This document shows, in pieces, positions 1 through 7,473 of a stretch of DNA of 56,026 bases. The stretch lies in NCBI RefSeq assembly GCF_003429665.1, contig NZ_QUWK01000004.1, forward strand, positions 166,524-222,549. The letters run 5' to 3'. A program made the translations under genes and the position numbers. Source of the DNA: Sphaerochaeta halotolerans (lineage in GTDB: Bacteria > Spirochaetota > Spirochaetia > Sphaerochaetales > Sphaerochaetaceae). The number at the start of each line of letters is the position of its first letter. Position 1 is the first letter of the stretch. Below the pieces are notes generated by a model that was given only the letters and a program-made list of their open reading frames with translations, was not told the DNA's origin and searched no databases.

Positions 1-386
1 GGTAGCTGACTCCATTTCACGGCCTGTTGATATTACCCGTTGTTTGAGATAGGTGTTATCTCATAGGGTAGCTGACTTCTTGAAGAAAGCTGTTTGCGCA
101 CAGGCTGGTTTGAGATAGGTGTTATCTCATAGGGTAGCTGACTAGCCTTGCATTTTTGGCTCTGCGCTCTTGCGTTTGAGATAGGTGTTATCTCATAGGG
201 TAGCTGACCTCCCATTGTATTCGTAAATACGACCATAGAGTTTGAGATAGGTGTTATCTCATAGGGTAGCTGACCCCTGCATGATAGTTAGCGGTACATG
301 ACTTGGTTTGAGATAGGTGTTATCTCATAGGGTAGCTGACCGGTCGTTGTAATAGGGAAGGACGGCTTGTTGTTTGAGATAGGTGT
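1..386 (+). CRISPR. CRISPR array, trailer end
   Basis: A strictly periodic array with a 66-bp unit. Five complete 35-bp repeats start at 42, 108, 174, 240 and 306. A repeat tail lies at 1-10 and a truncated, decayed repeat at 372-386. Six spacers of exactly 31 bp (11-41, 77-107, 143-173, 209-239, 275-305, 341-371) are unrelated to each other. The repeat begins GTTTGAGA and contains the dyad GAGATA-GGTGT-TATCTC. The decayed last repeat suggests the leader and cas genes lie to the left, outside the window, with transcription on the plus strand. The GTTTGAGA start resembles type II repeats such as that of Treponema denticola, but the type cannot be settled without cas genes. An apparent minus-strand reading frame through the array with a repeated peptide is an artefact of the repeats. 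Confidence 0.97.
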
Positions 387-390
387 CAAT

Positions 391-437
391 AACAGAGCCG
401 GTATTTCCTCAAACTGGAAGGAATTATCGGCTTTGTT
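391..437. other. Stem-loop after the CRISPR array
   Basis: The ten bases at 391-400 pair with 428-437 (one G-U pair in one orientation), with inner TTCC (405-408) pairing GGAA (416-419). The loop contains CTCAAAC (408-414), the exact complement of the first seven bases of the CRISPR repeat. The element lies between the decayed last repeat and the 3' end of the tRNA-Leu gene, so it could stop tRNA or array transcription. There is no good T-tract on either strand. Confidence 0.5.
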
Positions 438-461
438 GTCTTAATTATAATATGATTATTT

Positions 462-545
462 TGCCGAAAACGGGGATCGAACCCGTACGCCCTTGCGAGC
501 AAGGGATTTTAAGTCCCTTGTGTCTACCAATTCCACCATTTCGGC
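462..545 (-). tRNA. tRNA-Leu (anticodon UAA)
   Basis: The minus strand folds into a class II cloverleaf. The acceptor arm GCCGAAA (545-539) pairs with TTTCGGC (469-463), with discriminator A at 462. The anticodon stem AGGGA/TCCCT carries loop CTTAAAA, giving anticodon UAA. A long variable arm and the T arm GGGTTCGATCCC are present. CCA is not encoded. The mature 5' end is only 6 bp from the stop codon of the upstream protein gene, so the tRNA may be processed from a shared transcript. Confidence 0.97.
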
Positions 546-551
546 TGTTGT

Positions 552-1025
552 TTACTTATCATCCTCCGTATCAATAGTACGGGGGAGAACATTTGCCTCT
601 GTCTTGGTCGGAATCAGACGCTTGATAAATGGCTGTACCCCGACATAGGTCTTTTGGAACTCATTCTCACTCTCCTTGAGCGCTGCCTGCCAAGCAGCAC
701 CAAAGCCAGGACTATTGATCGTAAGTCGGTCGACAGCAAGTTGGTAGACCTGCAAACGAGCGAGCTCCTTTCTTCCTGGTTTCTGTGAATATGTGTTCAG
801 CGTGATGCGGAGATTCTCATTCTGCTTCTTCAGCTCTTCATTCTGTTCCTTCAGCTTGGACAGACCTTCACTTTCCAAGTCCATTCGGTCAGTCAACATC
901 CGCTTCAGACGTTCGGTCTCCTTGTTTGTTTCAAGGATCTCCTTATGTCGTTTGACCGACATGCTAACCAAGAGGACGATAGCAAGTACTACTCCAATAC
1001 CAAGACCGATTAGAAAGTTCTGCAT
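552..1025 (-). CDS. Membrane-anchored coiled-coil protein, unknown function
   Basis: A 157-residue protein I do not recognise. Residues 1-25 form one hydrophobic segment (NFLIGLGIGVVLAIVLLV), followed by basic residues and a long charged heptad-like stretch (about 27-85) rich in Glu, Lys and Leu that looks like a coiled coil. A more globular C-terminal part with aromatic residues ends in an acidic tail. This suggests a single-pass inner-membrane protein with a cytoplasmic coiled coil. The ATG at 1025 is chosen because GAGGAG stands at the right distance upstream. A longer frame to 1103 would start inside a hairpin and lacks a ribosome site. It is the last protein gene before the tRNA. Confidence 0.75.
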   Translation of the reverse strand: MQNFLIGLGIGVVLAIVLLVSMSVKRHKEILETNKETERLKRMLTDRMDLESEGLSKLKEQNEELKKQNENLRITLNTYSQKPGRKELARLQVYQLAVDRLTINSPGFGAAWQAALKESENEFQKTYVGVQPFIKRLIPTKTEANVLPRTIDTEDDK

Positions 1026-1093
1026 ACGAAACTCCTCATCACAGGACAAAAGGTACTGTAAGCGGGCTATTTTGTCAAAGGAGAAAGGAGACT

Positions 1094-1113
1094 GCGGTGC
1101 CATTTGACACCGC
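1094..1113. other. Small hairpin downstream of threonine synthase
   Basis: GCGGTG (1094-1099) and CACCGC (1108-1113) form a 6-bp GC-rich stem with an 8-base loop, 15 bp beyond the threonine synthase stop. The T-rich side lies on the plus strand, so as a minus-strand terminator it would be weak. Confidence 0.35.
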
Positions 1114-1127
1114 TTTTCTCAATATTT

Positions 1128-2351
1128 TTAGCTGAAACGCTTCCTTACAGCCTCTTTGCTGTTATCAATAGCCTCTGGAATGGAAACTTTTCCCTCAAAA
1201 ACTGCCATATCCTTGAAACCTGTGCCAGTAAGCAAGCAGCATACCTCTACTTCTTCACCAAACTTTTCTCTAAGCATTTCACTGTCACTACGGAGCGCTG
1301 CCCATGCACAAGCCGCTGCAGGCTCTACAAAAATACCTGCTTCCTTGGCAAGCTCGAACTGTGCATCAAGAATCTCCCCGTCATCCACCTCTGTTGCCCA
1401 GCCATTACTCTCTTTGATGTACCTCACTGCCATTCTACCGTTGGCAGGGCTCTCCACACTGATTGAGTCGGCACGGGTGGTGGCCTTAGGAAGGTTGGTG
1501 AAGCCACCGCTCTTCCAAGCATTGCTGATCGCATTACTCTGCTTACTCTGTGCACAAACAAGCTTAGGAACCTTCTCAATCAAACCAGCTTCCTTAAGGT
1601 CATAGAAGCCCTTATATACACCAGCAAAGATACAGCCATCACCAACAGGGACATATACTACATCGGGTATCTTGCGTCCCAATTGCTCAAAAAGCTCGAT
1701 GGAAACACTCTTCTTTCCTTCGATAGTCATCGGGTTGTAAGCAGTATTCCTGTTGATTCCCCCGAACTCATCAGTATATGCAATAGAGAGAGCAAAGGCA
1801 TCATCATAACTACCCTTTACCGGAACAACTGTAGCCCCATACAGAACACTCTGCATCAACTTGTTGACCGGAGCCGTTGCAGGAACAAAGAGCACAATTT
1901 CTAGACCATAGGCAGCCCCGGCGCAACTCATTGCAGCTCCGGCATTCCCCGTTGAGGCCAAGGCAATCTTGTGTTGGTTGTGATACAGAGCCTGCGCAGC
2001 GATTAACTGGCTTGCACGATCCTTAAAGGACCCTGACGGGAGTGCACTGTCAAGCTTACAAACCAAATTTTTCAAACCGTACTTGGAGGCAAGCCGTTTT
2101 GGCTTTGCAACAGGAGTTCCTCCCACAGGGTAGGCATCCTTATCCGGGACAGGGTAGGGAAAGAAATCATACATAGTCACATGGTCCTGCTTTGCCAGCT
2201 TTTCCACATCTTCCTTATTCAATTTAACAATGACATTCCCTTTTGGAAATGAAGTGCCGTCATTTTCCTTGGCACAGGAAGGGCATTGATAGAATACCTC
2301 ATCCGTCTCATAGACTGTACCGCAGTCACAACATTCATAGGTAAAACGCAT
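1128..2351 (-). CDS. thrC: Threonine synthase
   Basis: A 407-residue fold-type-II PLP enzyme predicted to convert O-phosphohomoserine to threonine. An N-terminal zinc-ribbon-like segment (CCDCG at about 7-11, CPSC at about 23-26), common in the long threonine synthases, is followed by the PLP-lysine motif SGSFKDRAS (about residue 106), the STGNAGAA substrate/PLP loop and the phosphate-binding VPVGDGC loop. AGGAGG stands 5 bp before the ATG. It follows another PLP enzyme on the same strand after a hairpin. The location beside the urate locus raises the question whether this paralogue acts on diaminopropionate rather than in threonine synthesis, but the sequence alone favours threonine synthase. 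Confidence 0.85.
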   Translation of the reverse strand: MRFTYECCDCGTVYETDEVFYQCPSCAKENDGTSFPKGNVIVKLNKEDVEKLAKQDHVTMYDFFPYPVPDKDAYPVGGTPVAKPKRLASKYGLKNLVCKLDSALPSGSFKDRASQLIAAQALYHNQHKIALASTGNAGAAMSCAGAAYGLEIVLFVPATAPVNKLMQSVLYGATVVPVKGSYDDAFALSIAYTDEFGGINRNTAYNPMTIEGKKSVSIELFEQLGRKIPDVVYVPVGDGCIFAGVYKGFYDLKEAGLIEKVPKLVCAQSKQSNAISNAWKSGGFTNLPKATTRADSISVESPANGRMAVRYIKESNGWATEVDDGEILDAQFELAKEAGIFVEPAAACAWAALRSDSEMLREKFGEEVEVCCLLTGTGFKDMAVFEGKVSIPEAIDNSKEAVRKRFS

Positions 2352-2368
2352 GGTTCCTCCTCATCATA

Positions 2369-2399
2369 CAGAAAATGCCGGACACAAGGCCCGGCATTT
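2369..2399 (-). terminator. Intergenic hairpin terminator or attenuator
   Basis: AAATGCCGG (2373-2381) and CCGGCATTT (2391-2399) form a perfect 9-bp stem with a 9-base loop. On the minus strand it is followed by TTTTC. It lies in the 63-bp gap between the two PLP enzyme genes and would partly stop transcription before threonine synthase. Confidence 0.6.
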
Positions 2400-2414
2400 A
2401 TTGCTTTGCTTGAC

Positions 2415-3881
2415 CTATTTGGCCAAGATTTCCTTGTTGAACGACTCGATCAACTCATCGATCTGGTCAGCCATTGCAGGAATATCCTTCCAGTAGTTTT
2501 TATCATACCACTGTGCATTAATTTCCTCATAGGTCTTGCCCTGCTGCTCAACCCAAGTATAGTACTTCAGGTTGTGTACAGCCAGACGATCGTAGTAAGT
2601 GAGTTCCTTCAAGTTGTCGATACCTTGAGCATGAGCACAAGCTGCAAGTGCGCGTATTGCAGCACTCTCGTCAAACTTGCCCTGGATCTCATCCTGTTCC
2701 TTCAAGCGGGAGGTATACATCTCCGAGCTGTCAGTAAGGACTGTGAATATAACATCCTCTTCTGTCAGCTCGTAGTACTTTGCCACCTTCATAGCTGCCA
2801 GGACATTGCCGATACCACTGATACCATAGAGTTGCAACTCATCGATAGCCTTGGAATCCAAGCCTATCTTCTTGAGATACTCGATACCAGCAGGTTCATT
2901 GAACAGTCGGTAGAGATCGATACAATCCTGGTCGTCAATAGCTGCGATCATATCAGTATTCTTTACATTGTGTACCCAAGGAACGTGCTTGTCGCCAATA
3001 CCTTCAATGCGGTGGCCACCAAATCCATTGCGCAGAAGTGTGGGACACTGCAGCGCTTCAGCAGCAACAATCTTCAGACTAGGAAAATGTTCCTTAAGGA
3101 AATCGCCTGCTGCCAAGGTGCCACCACTACCGGTAGCTGAAACATAACCGCGGACATTCTCAGGTGCAACATTCTCTTGCTTGAGTGCTTCGAGGATAGC
3201 AGCACCAGTCACCTTGTAGTGCCAGAGGTAGTTGCCGAACTGGTCGAACTGGTTGAAAATAACAATATGGTTTCCACGTTCTGCATCGAGCTCGTGACAT
3301 TTGTCAAAGATTTCCTTTACGTTGGATTCACAACCAGGAGTGGCAATGACTTCGCCTGCAACTTCCTTAAGCCAGTTGAAACGTTCCTGGCTCATCTCTT
3401 CAGGGAGAATTGCAATGGAGTCACAGTTCAGCAGTGCACTGTTGTATGCACCACCACGACAGTAGTTGCCAGTGGAAGGCCAGACAGCCTGCTGATTAAC
3501 GGAATCGAAGTTTCCAGAAACCAAAGCAGGGGCGAGACAACCATACGTTGCACCAACTTTGTGTGCACCGGTTGGGAACCATTTGCCGACTAATGCAAGA
3601 ATTCTTGCTTTTACACCGGTGATTTCTCGAGGAACTTCAATATAGTTCACACCCCCGAAGGTTCCGCCCTGTTTGGTAGGTTCGTTCTTCCATGTGATCC
3701 TGAAGAGGTTCAAGGGGTCGACGTCCCAAAGCCCTACATGGCTCAGTTTTTCTTTAATATCAGCGGGTACGGTTGTAGGATCCATCATCTGCTTAAAGGT
3801 AGGAAGCAAGACATTTTTCTCCCTACAACGTTGGATATTCTTCTTCCGTACTTCTTCATTGACATTCAAATTAATTAGCAT
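2415..3881 (-). CDS. PLP-dependent enzyme, cysteine synthase superfamily, specificity unknown
   Basis: A 488-residue fold-type-II PLP protein, longer than cysteine synthase (about 310). GAHKVGA (about residue 107) is the probable PLP-lysine site, PSTGNYCRGGA the substrate-binding loop, and SATGSGGTLAAGD (about residue 250) the glycine-rich phosphate loop. N- and C-terminal extensions of about 60 and 80 residues are unusual for the superfamily. Proteins like this are usually annotated only as 'pyridoxal-5'-phosphate-dependent protein, beta subunit'. It is divergent from ygfK and shares its control region, so I infer a role with the purine locus, perhaps replacing YgeX (2,3-diaminopropionate ammonia-lyase). 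GGAGG precedes the ATG. Confidence 0.8.
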   Translation of the reverse strand: MLINLNVNEEVRKKNIQRCREKNVLLPTFKQMMDPTTVPADIKEKLSHVGLWDVDPLNLFRITWKNEPTKQGGTFGGVNYIEVPREITGVKARILALVGKWFPTGAHKVGATYGCLAPALVSGNFDSVNQQAVWPSTGNYCRGGAYNSALLNCDSIAILPEEMSQERFNWLKEVAGEVIATPGCESNVKEIFDKCHELDAERGNHIVIFNQFDQFGNYLWHYKVTGAAILEALKQENVAPENVRGYVSATGSGGTLAAGDFLKEHFPSLKIVAAEALQCPTLLRNGFGGHRIEGIGDKHVPWVHNVKNTDMIAAIDDQDCIDLYRLFNEPAGIEYLKKIGLDSKAIDELQLYGISGIGNVLAAMKVAKYYELTEEDVIFTVLTDSSEMYTSRLKEQDEIQGKFDESAAIRALAACAHAQGIDNLKELTYYDRLAVHNLKYYTWVEQQGKTYEEINAQWYDKNYWKDIPAMADQIDELIESFNKEILAK

Positions 3882-3918
3882 GCCTATTCCTCCGTGGTGA
3901 CACTTGGTTACTTTTTTT

Positions 3919-3930
3919 TTGACTAGTCAA
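3919..3930. promoter_or_regulatory. 12-bp perfect palindrome, candidate operator
   Basis: TTGACTAGTCAA is a perfect 12-bp palindrome about 38 bp upstream of the 488-residue PLP enzyme gene. It lies just downstream of that gene's predicted -10 box, so it covers the predicted start of transcription, a classic repressor position. Confidence 0.5.
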
Positions 3931-3957
3931 GTATACCGTAAAGAGAAAAAAAGTAAA
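3930..3957 (-). promoter_or_regulatory. Predicted sigma-70 promoter of the PLP enzyme gene
   Basis: On the minus strand, TTTACT (3957-3952) and TATACT (3935-3930) are separated by 16 bp, 49 bp from the start codon. The -10 box matches the consensus at five of six positions. It touches the palindrome at 3919-3930. Confidence 0.5.
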
Positions 3958-3992
3958 GAGAATATTCGTGAAAGTTGAATTTTTGAAAACTT

Positions 3993-4024
3993 ATTTGCGT
4001 TAAGCGGTATTTAAAAACGCAAAT
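3993..4024. promoter_or_regulatory. 9-bp inverted repeat in the divergent control region
   Basis: ATTTGCGTT (3993-4001) and AACGCAAAT (4016-4024) are exact reverse complements, 14 bp apart. They lie in the 369-bp intergenic region between the PLP enzyme and ygfK. The centre-to-centre spacing of 23 bp suits two half-sites of a dimeric regulator. The remaining stretch 4025-4147 is AT-rich with no recognisable gene. Confidence 0.4.
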
Positions 4025-4147
4025 ACTAGCGAAAAGTGCGTTTTTTTAAAAGGACATTAATGCTATACTCATTACCGTATGGTTCTTTTTATGAACAAAA
4101 TGCATCTGGAGTAATGCAATCAGAGAAAGAGAGCGAGTTTTTATATT

Positions 4148-4163
4148 TGTTGCGAAATGTTGC
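4148..4163 (+). promoter_or_regulatory. GTTGC tandem motif upstream of ygfK (site 1 of 4)
   Basis: TGTTGC-GAAA-TGTTGC: two boxes 10 bp apart, also readable as the dyad TTGC-N8-GCAA. It ends 8 bp before the predicted -35 box of ygfK, an activator-like position. The same arrangement recurs at 15477-15492, 21241-21256 and 25890-25905. Confidence 0.55.
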
Positions 4164-4171
4164 AAAAAATA

Positions 4172-4199
4172 TTGACTTCTCTTCAAACTGCATTAGAAT
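4172..4199 (+). promoter_or_regulatory. Predicted promoter of the ygfK operon
   Basis: TTGACT (4172-4177) and TAGAAT (4194-4199) with a 16-bp spacer, each matching the sigma-70 consensus at five of six positions. The predicted start near 4206 gives a leader of about 45 bases ahead of GGAG (4241-4244) and the ygfK ATG. Confidence 0.6.
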
Positions 4200-4250
4200 G
4201 AGAAAGGGTCGGGTAGTGAACCCGGCGACACCTTTTTATAGGAGTGAGTA

Positions 4251-7200
4251 ATGGGAGACATTATGCGCCCGGTTCCCTTCACGGAACTTATTAGCCGTAT
4301 CGTTGGTGAGTACAGAAATCACCATGCAATATTCGGCATTGCCGAAGAACAATTTTATCATGAGAGCGGAAAGCACAGCTTGAACGTATTCTCCCAGAGT
4401 TGTGCCACCCCCTGCGGACCAGCTGCAGGCCCCCATACCCAGTTGGCCCAGAATATCATTGCAAGCTATCTTGTCGGTGGCCGATTCATGGAGTTGAAAA
4501 CAGTACAGGTGCTCGATACATTGGAAATTGAGAAGCCCTGTATTGATGCACGAGATGAAGGATACAACGTAGAGTGGTCCAGTGAATTCACCCTCTCTAA
4601 AGCATGGGATGAATATGCGAAGGCTTGGATTATCCTTCATCTGCTTGAAGCAGTCATGCAGAACGGGAAATTTGAGAAACCTTCCTTTATCTTTAACATG
4701 TCTGTAGGCTATAACCTAGAAGGTATCAAGACGGATAAGATGCAGAAATTCATCGATTCCATGATTGATGCACGCAAGGACGAACGTTTCGTAGAATACT
4801 TGAATGAGTTGGAAGCACTTTTAGAAGAAGGTTTGTTCGAAGGCACTCCCTGGGAAGGCCTTGAGAAGAAGGTCGAAGGCATCAGCAAAAAGATCAGCTG
4901 GAATATCAGCCCATCGACCACCCTCAGCACCATGCATGGATGCCCTCCAAAAGAGATTGAAGCAATCTGTACCTATATGCTTACTGAAAAGAAAGTCGAC
5001 ACCTTCGTGAAACTTAATCCAACATTGCTCGGATTTGATACTGTCCGCAAAATCCTTGATGATCTAGGGTTTGACTACCTTACCATTAGCAGAGAGAGCT
5101 TTGAACATGACCTGCAGTATCCTGATGCCATTGCGATGTTGCATCGCTTGGTGGATCTTGCAAAGAAAGAAGGAAAGGGTTTTGGTGTAAAACTGACCAA
5201 CACTCTTGGGTCAGTCAATGACCAGGGCGTACTTCCCGGTGGTGAGATGTACATGTCGGGTCGTGCCTTGCTTCCCATCTCCACAACGGTGGGACTCAAG
5301 CTCAGCAAGGAATTTGACGGCAAACTTCCCATCAGTTACAGCGGTGGAGCCAATGCCTTTACCATTAAAGCCCTGTTCGAGAGTGGTATCAGACCCATTA
5401 CCTTGGCAACCGATATGCTCAAGCCCGGTGGATATACCCGCATGAAGCAACTCGTGGAAATCTTGGAAACGAGTGACGCCTGGGAAATGGATGGTATTGA
5501 TGTCAAGAAACTTGAGAAGCTCTCTGAAGATGCACGAGATGGAAAGTATGCGGTGACTGAAAAAGACTTCAGGGGAACTGATACCGTAAAGATTGGGGAG
5601 AAGCTCCCCCTCTTTGATTGTTATGTTGCTCCTTGCCAAACAGCATGCCCTATTCATCAGGACGTACCAGAGTATGTACAGCTTGTTGGACAGGGCCGCT
5701 ATGGCGAAGCCTTGGCAGTCATCTATGACAAGAATGCCCTTCCTGCTATCACCGGCCACATCTGTGACCACCAGTGCCAGCTGCACTGTACCCGTATGGA
5801 TTATGAAGGCGCCGTACGTATTCGTGATATGAAGCGGATAGCTGTAGAAAACGGATTTGAAGAGTACAAGCAACTGTGGGAAGGCCCGACCGATAAGGCT
5901 GACATCAAGGCAGCAGTTGTTGGTGCAGGTCCTGCAGGGCTTTCTGCAGCATATTTCCTCGCTCGAGCTGGTTTTGATACTGCAGTTTTTGAAAGGGAAG
6001 AGAGTGCAGGTGGTGTGGTACGCCATGTCATTCCTGGATTCCGTCTTCCTGTGGAAGCTATTGAGAGTGATGTCGAGTTCATCAAGGCGCATGGAGTACA
6101 GTTCAACTATGGAGTCGATTCAGAGAAAATGACGGTAGAGGCGCTGCGTTCGCAAGGCTATACCTATATCTTCTATGCGATCGGAAGCGAAGTTGACAAT
6201 GACATCCCCCTGCAGGGTGACCGAAGCAGGGTAAGACCCTCTCTCGCATTCCTCTCTGCATTCAGGAAAGACCCCTCAACACTCTCACTCGGCAAACATG
6301 TCGTGGTTGTCGGTGGGGGTAACACCGCGATGGACAGCGCACGCGCCGCGACCAGAATCAAGGGAGTTGAGAAAGTTTCCGTAATCTACCGTAGAACAGA
6401 GAAGGAGATGCCGGCCGACCTTGAAGAGTATGGTATGGCAAAGGAAGAAAATGTTGAATTCATCTTCTTGGCAAATCCTGAACGTTTCGATGGAAACATG
6501 CTTACCGTACGCAAGATGAAACTTGGTGAAAAGGATTCCAGTGGGAGACGAAGACCTGTAGCAACTGACGAGACGTTCACCATTGAAGCTGACACCATGA
6601 TTACTGCAATTGGTGAGCATGCCGATGCAGAGAAACTTACTTGGTACGGAGTGCCTGTCAACGAAAAAGGTTGGGTTAAGGCAGATGAAGAGACCAAGGA
6701 ATCAGAAGTTTCCGATGTGTACATCATTGGTGACGCCCAGAGTGGTCCTTCCACTGTTGTCAGGTGTATTGCAAGTGCCCGAGCAGCCGTTGAGGCAGCC
6801 ATCGACAAGGTGCTTGGTCCTGAAGAGGATGAACATGAACATGTGCACGATGAGCATTGTGATCACGACCATGAAGACGATGATGATGCATTCGAAGAAG
6901 AAGAAGAGATGAGCGACGAGGACAGGGTACAACTCGAACAGGATGAAAATGAGTTCTTTGCTGAAGTGACTGATAAAAAGAGCCATATACTCACTTCTAA
7001 GGAGTTCACCGATAAGGAATTTGCAGCCACTGAAGCTGCTAGATGCATGGAATGCTCCTATCTCTGTAATAAGTGTGTGGATGTATGTCCTAACCGTGCA
7101 AATGTAGCAATCGATGTAAGAAACATTGGTTTGTTTGCAGACCCATTCCAGATTCTTCACCTCGATGCATACTGCAACGAGTGCGGCAACTGTGAAACAT

Positions 7201-7463
7201 TCTGCCCTTATGATGGAGGTCCTTATCGAAAGAAGTTTACGCTCTTTAGCCGAAAGGATGATTTTGAGAGCTCAGAGAACAGTGGTTTTGTTGTTGAGGA
7301 TGAAGATATCCTGGTTCGCCTTGATGGAAAAATCTACGAGTGCGAGATAGATGGAGACGGTATCCTGGTAGGAGAAGAGGAAGGCATTACTGACGAAGTT
7401 GCAGCCTTGATTGAAGAGGTTTACACCTCATACAACTACCTGCTTGGGTACGTACAAGCGTAA
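4251..7463 (+). CDS. ygfK: YgfK, putative selenate reductase / iron-sulfur flavoprotein
   Basis: A 1070-residue multidomain protein whose start (GDIMRPVPF) matches my recollection of E. coli YgfK. Residues 1-440 form a dihydroorotate-dehydrogenase-like region. A GltD-like cysteine module follows (CQTACPIHQDVPEY at about 460, with CDHQCQLHC). An FAD/NAD(P)H oxidoreductase has dinucleotide folds at VGAGPAGLSAA (about 556) and VVVGGGNTAMDSA (about 686). The C-terminus has ferredoxin-type clusters (CMECSYLCNKCVDVCP and CNECGNCETFCP). Residues 858-886 are a His/Asp/Glu-rich insertion with seven His and one Cys, absent from E. coli YgfK as I recall it. In urate-degrading anaerobes ygfK is required, probably as a redox partner. 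It is first in the operon. The E. coli 'selenate reductase' label is not a proven activity here. Confidence 0.95.
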   Translation: MGDIMRPVPFTELISRIVGEYRNHHAIFGIAEEQFYHESGKHSLNVFSQSCATPCGPAAGPHTQLAQNIIASYLVGGRFMELKTVQVLDTLEIEKPCIDARDEGYNVEWSSEFTLSKAWDEYAKAWIILHLLEAVMQNGKFEKPSFIFNMSVGYNLEGIKTDKMQKFIDSMIDARKDERFVEYLNELEALLEEGLFEGTPWEGLEKKVEGISKKISWNISPSTTLSTMHGCPPKEIEAICTYMLTEKKVDTFVKLNPTLLGFDTVRKILDDLGFDYLTISRESFEHDLQYPDAIAMLHRLVDLAKKEGKGFGVKLTNTLGSVNDQGVLPGGEMYMSGRALLPISTTVGLKLSKEFDGKLPISYSGGANAFTIKALFESGIRPITLATDMLKPGGYTRMKQLVEILETSDAWEMDGIDVKKLEKLSEDARDGKYAVTEKDFRGTDTVKIGEKLPLFDCYVAPCQTACPIHQDVPEYVQLVGQGRYGEALAVIYDKNALPAITGHICDHQCQLHCTRMDYEGAVRIRDMKRIAVENGFEEYKQLWEGPTDKADIKAAVVGAGPAGLSAAYFLARAGFDTAVFEREESAGGVVRHVIPGFRLPVEAIESDVEFIKAHGVQFNYGVDSEKMTVEALRSQGYTYIFYAIGSEVDNDIPLQGDRSRVRPSLAFLSAFRKDPSTLSLGKHVVVVGGGNTAMDSARAATRIKGVEKVSVIYRRTEKEMPADLEEYGMAKEENVEFIFLANPERFDGNMLTVRKMKLGEKDSSGRRRPVATDETFTIEADTMITAIGEHADAEKLTWYGVPVNEKGWVKADEETKESEVSDVYIIGDAQSGPSTVVRCIASARAAVEAAIDKVLGPEEDEHEHVHDEHCDHDHEDDDDAFEEEEEMSDEDRVQLEQDENEFFAEVTDKKSHILTSKEFTDKEFAATEAARCMECSYLCNKCVDVCPNRANVAIDVRNIGLFADPFQILHLDAYCNECGNCETFCPYDGGPYRKKFTLFSRKDDFESSENSGFVVEDEDILVRLDGKIYECEIDGDGILVGEEEGITDEVAALIEEVYTSYNYLLGYVQA

Positions 7464-7473
7464 GGAGGAACAT

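Noticed and set aside
33-236. Minus-strand open frame with a repeated peptide QLPYEITPISN
   Set aside because: It is the translation of the 35-bp CRISPR repeats; the 66-bp period is a multiple of three, which keeps the frame open.
462-545. tRNA-Leu as an integration site for a mobile element
   Set aside because: No integrase, no direct repeat of the tRNA 3' end and no phage-like genes are present in the window.
1128-2351. Assignment of the 407-residue PLP gene as ygeX
   Set aside because: The N-terminal zinc-ribbon-like segment and SGSFKDRAS motif are those of threonine synthase; the sequence does not follow E. coli YgeX as I recall it.
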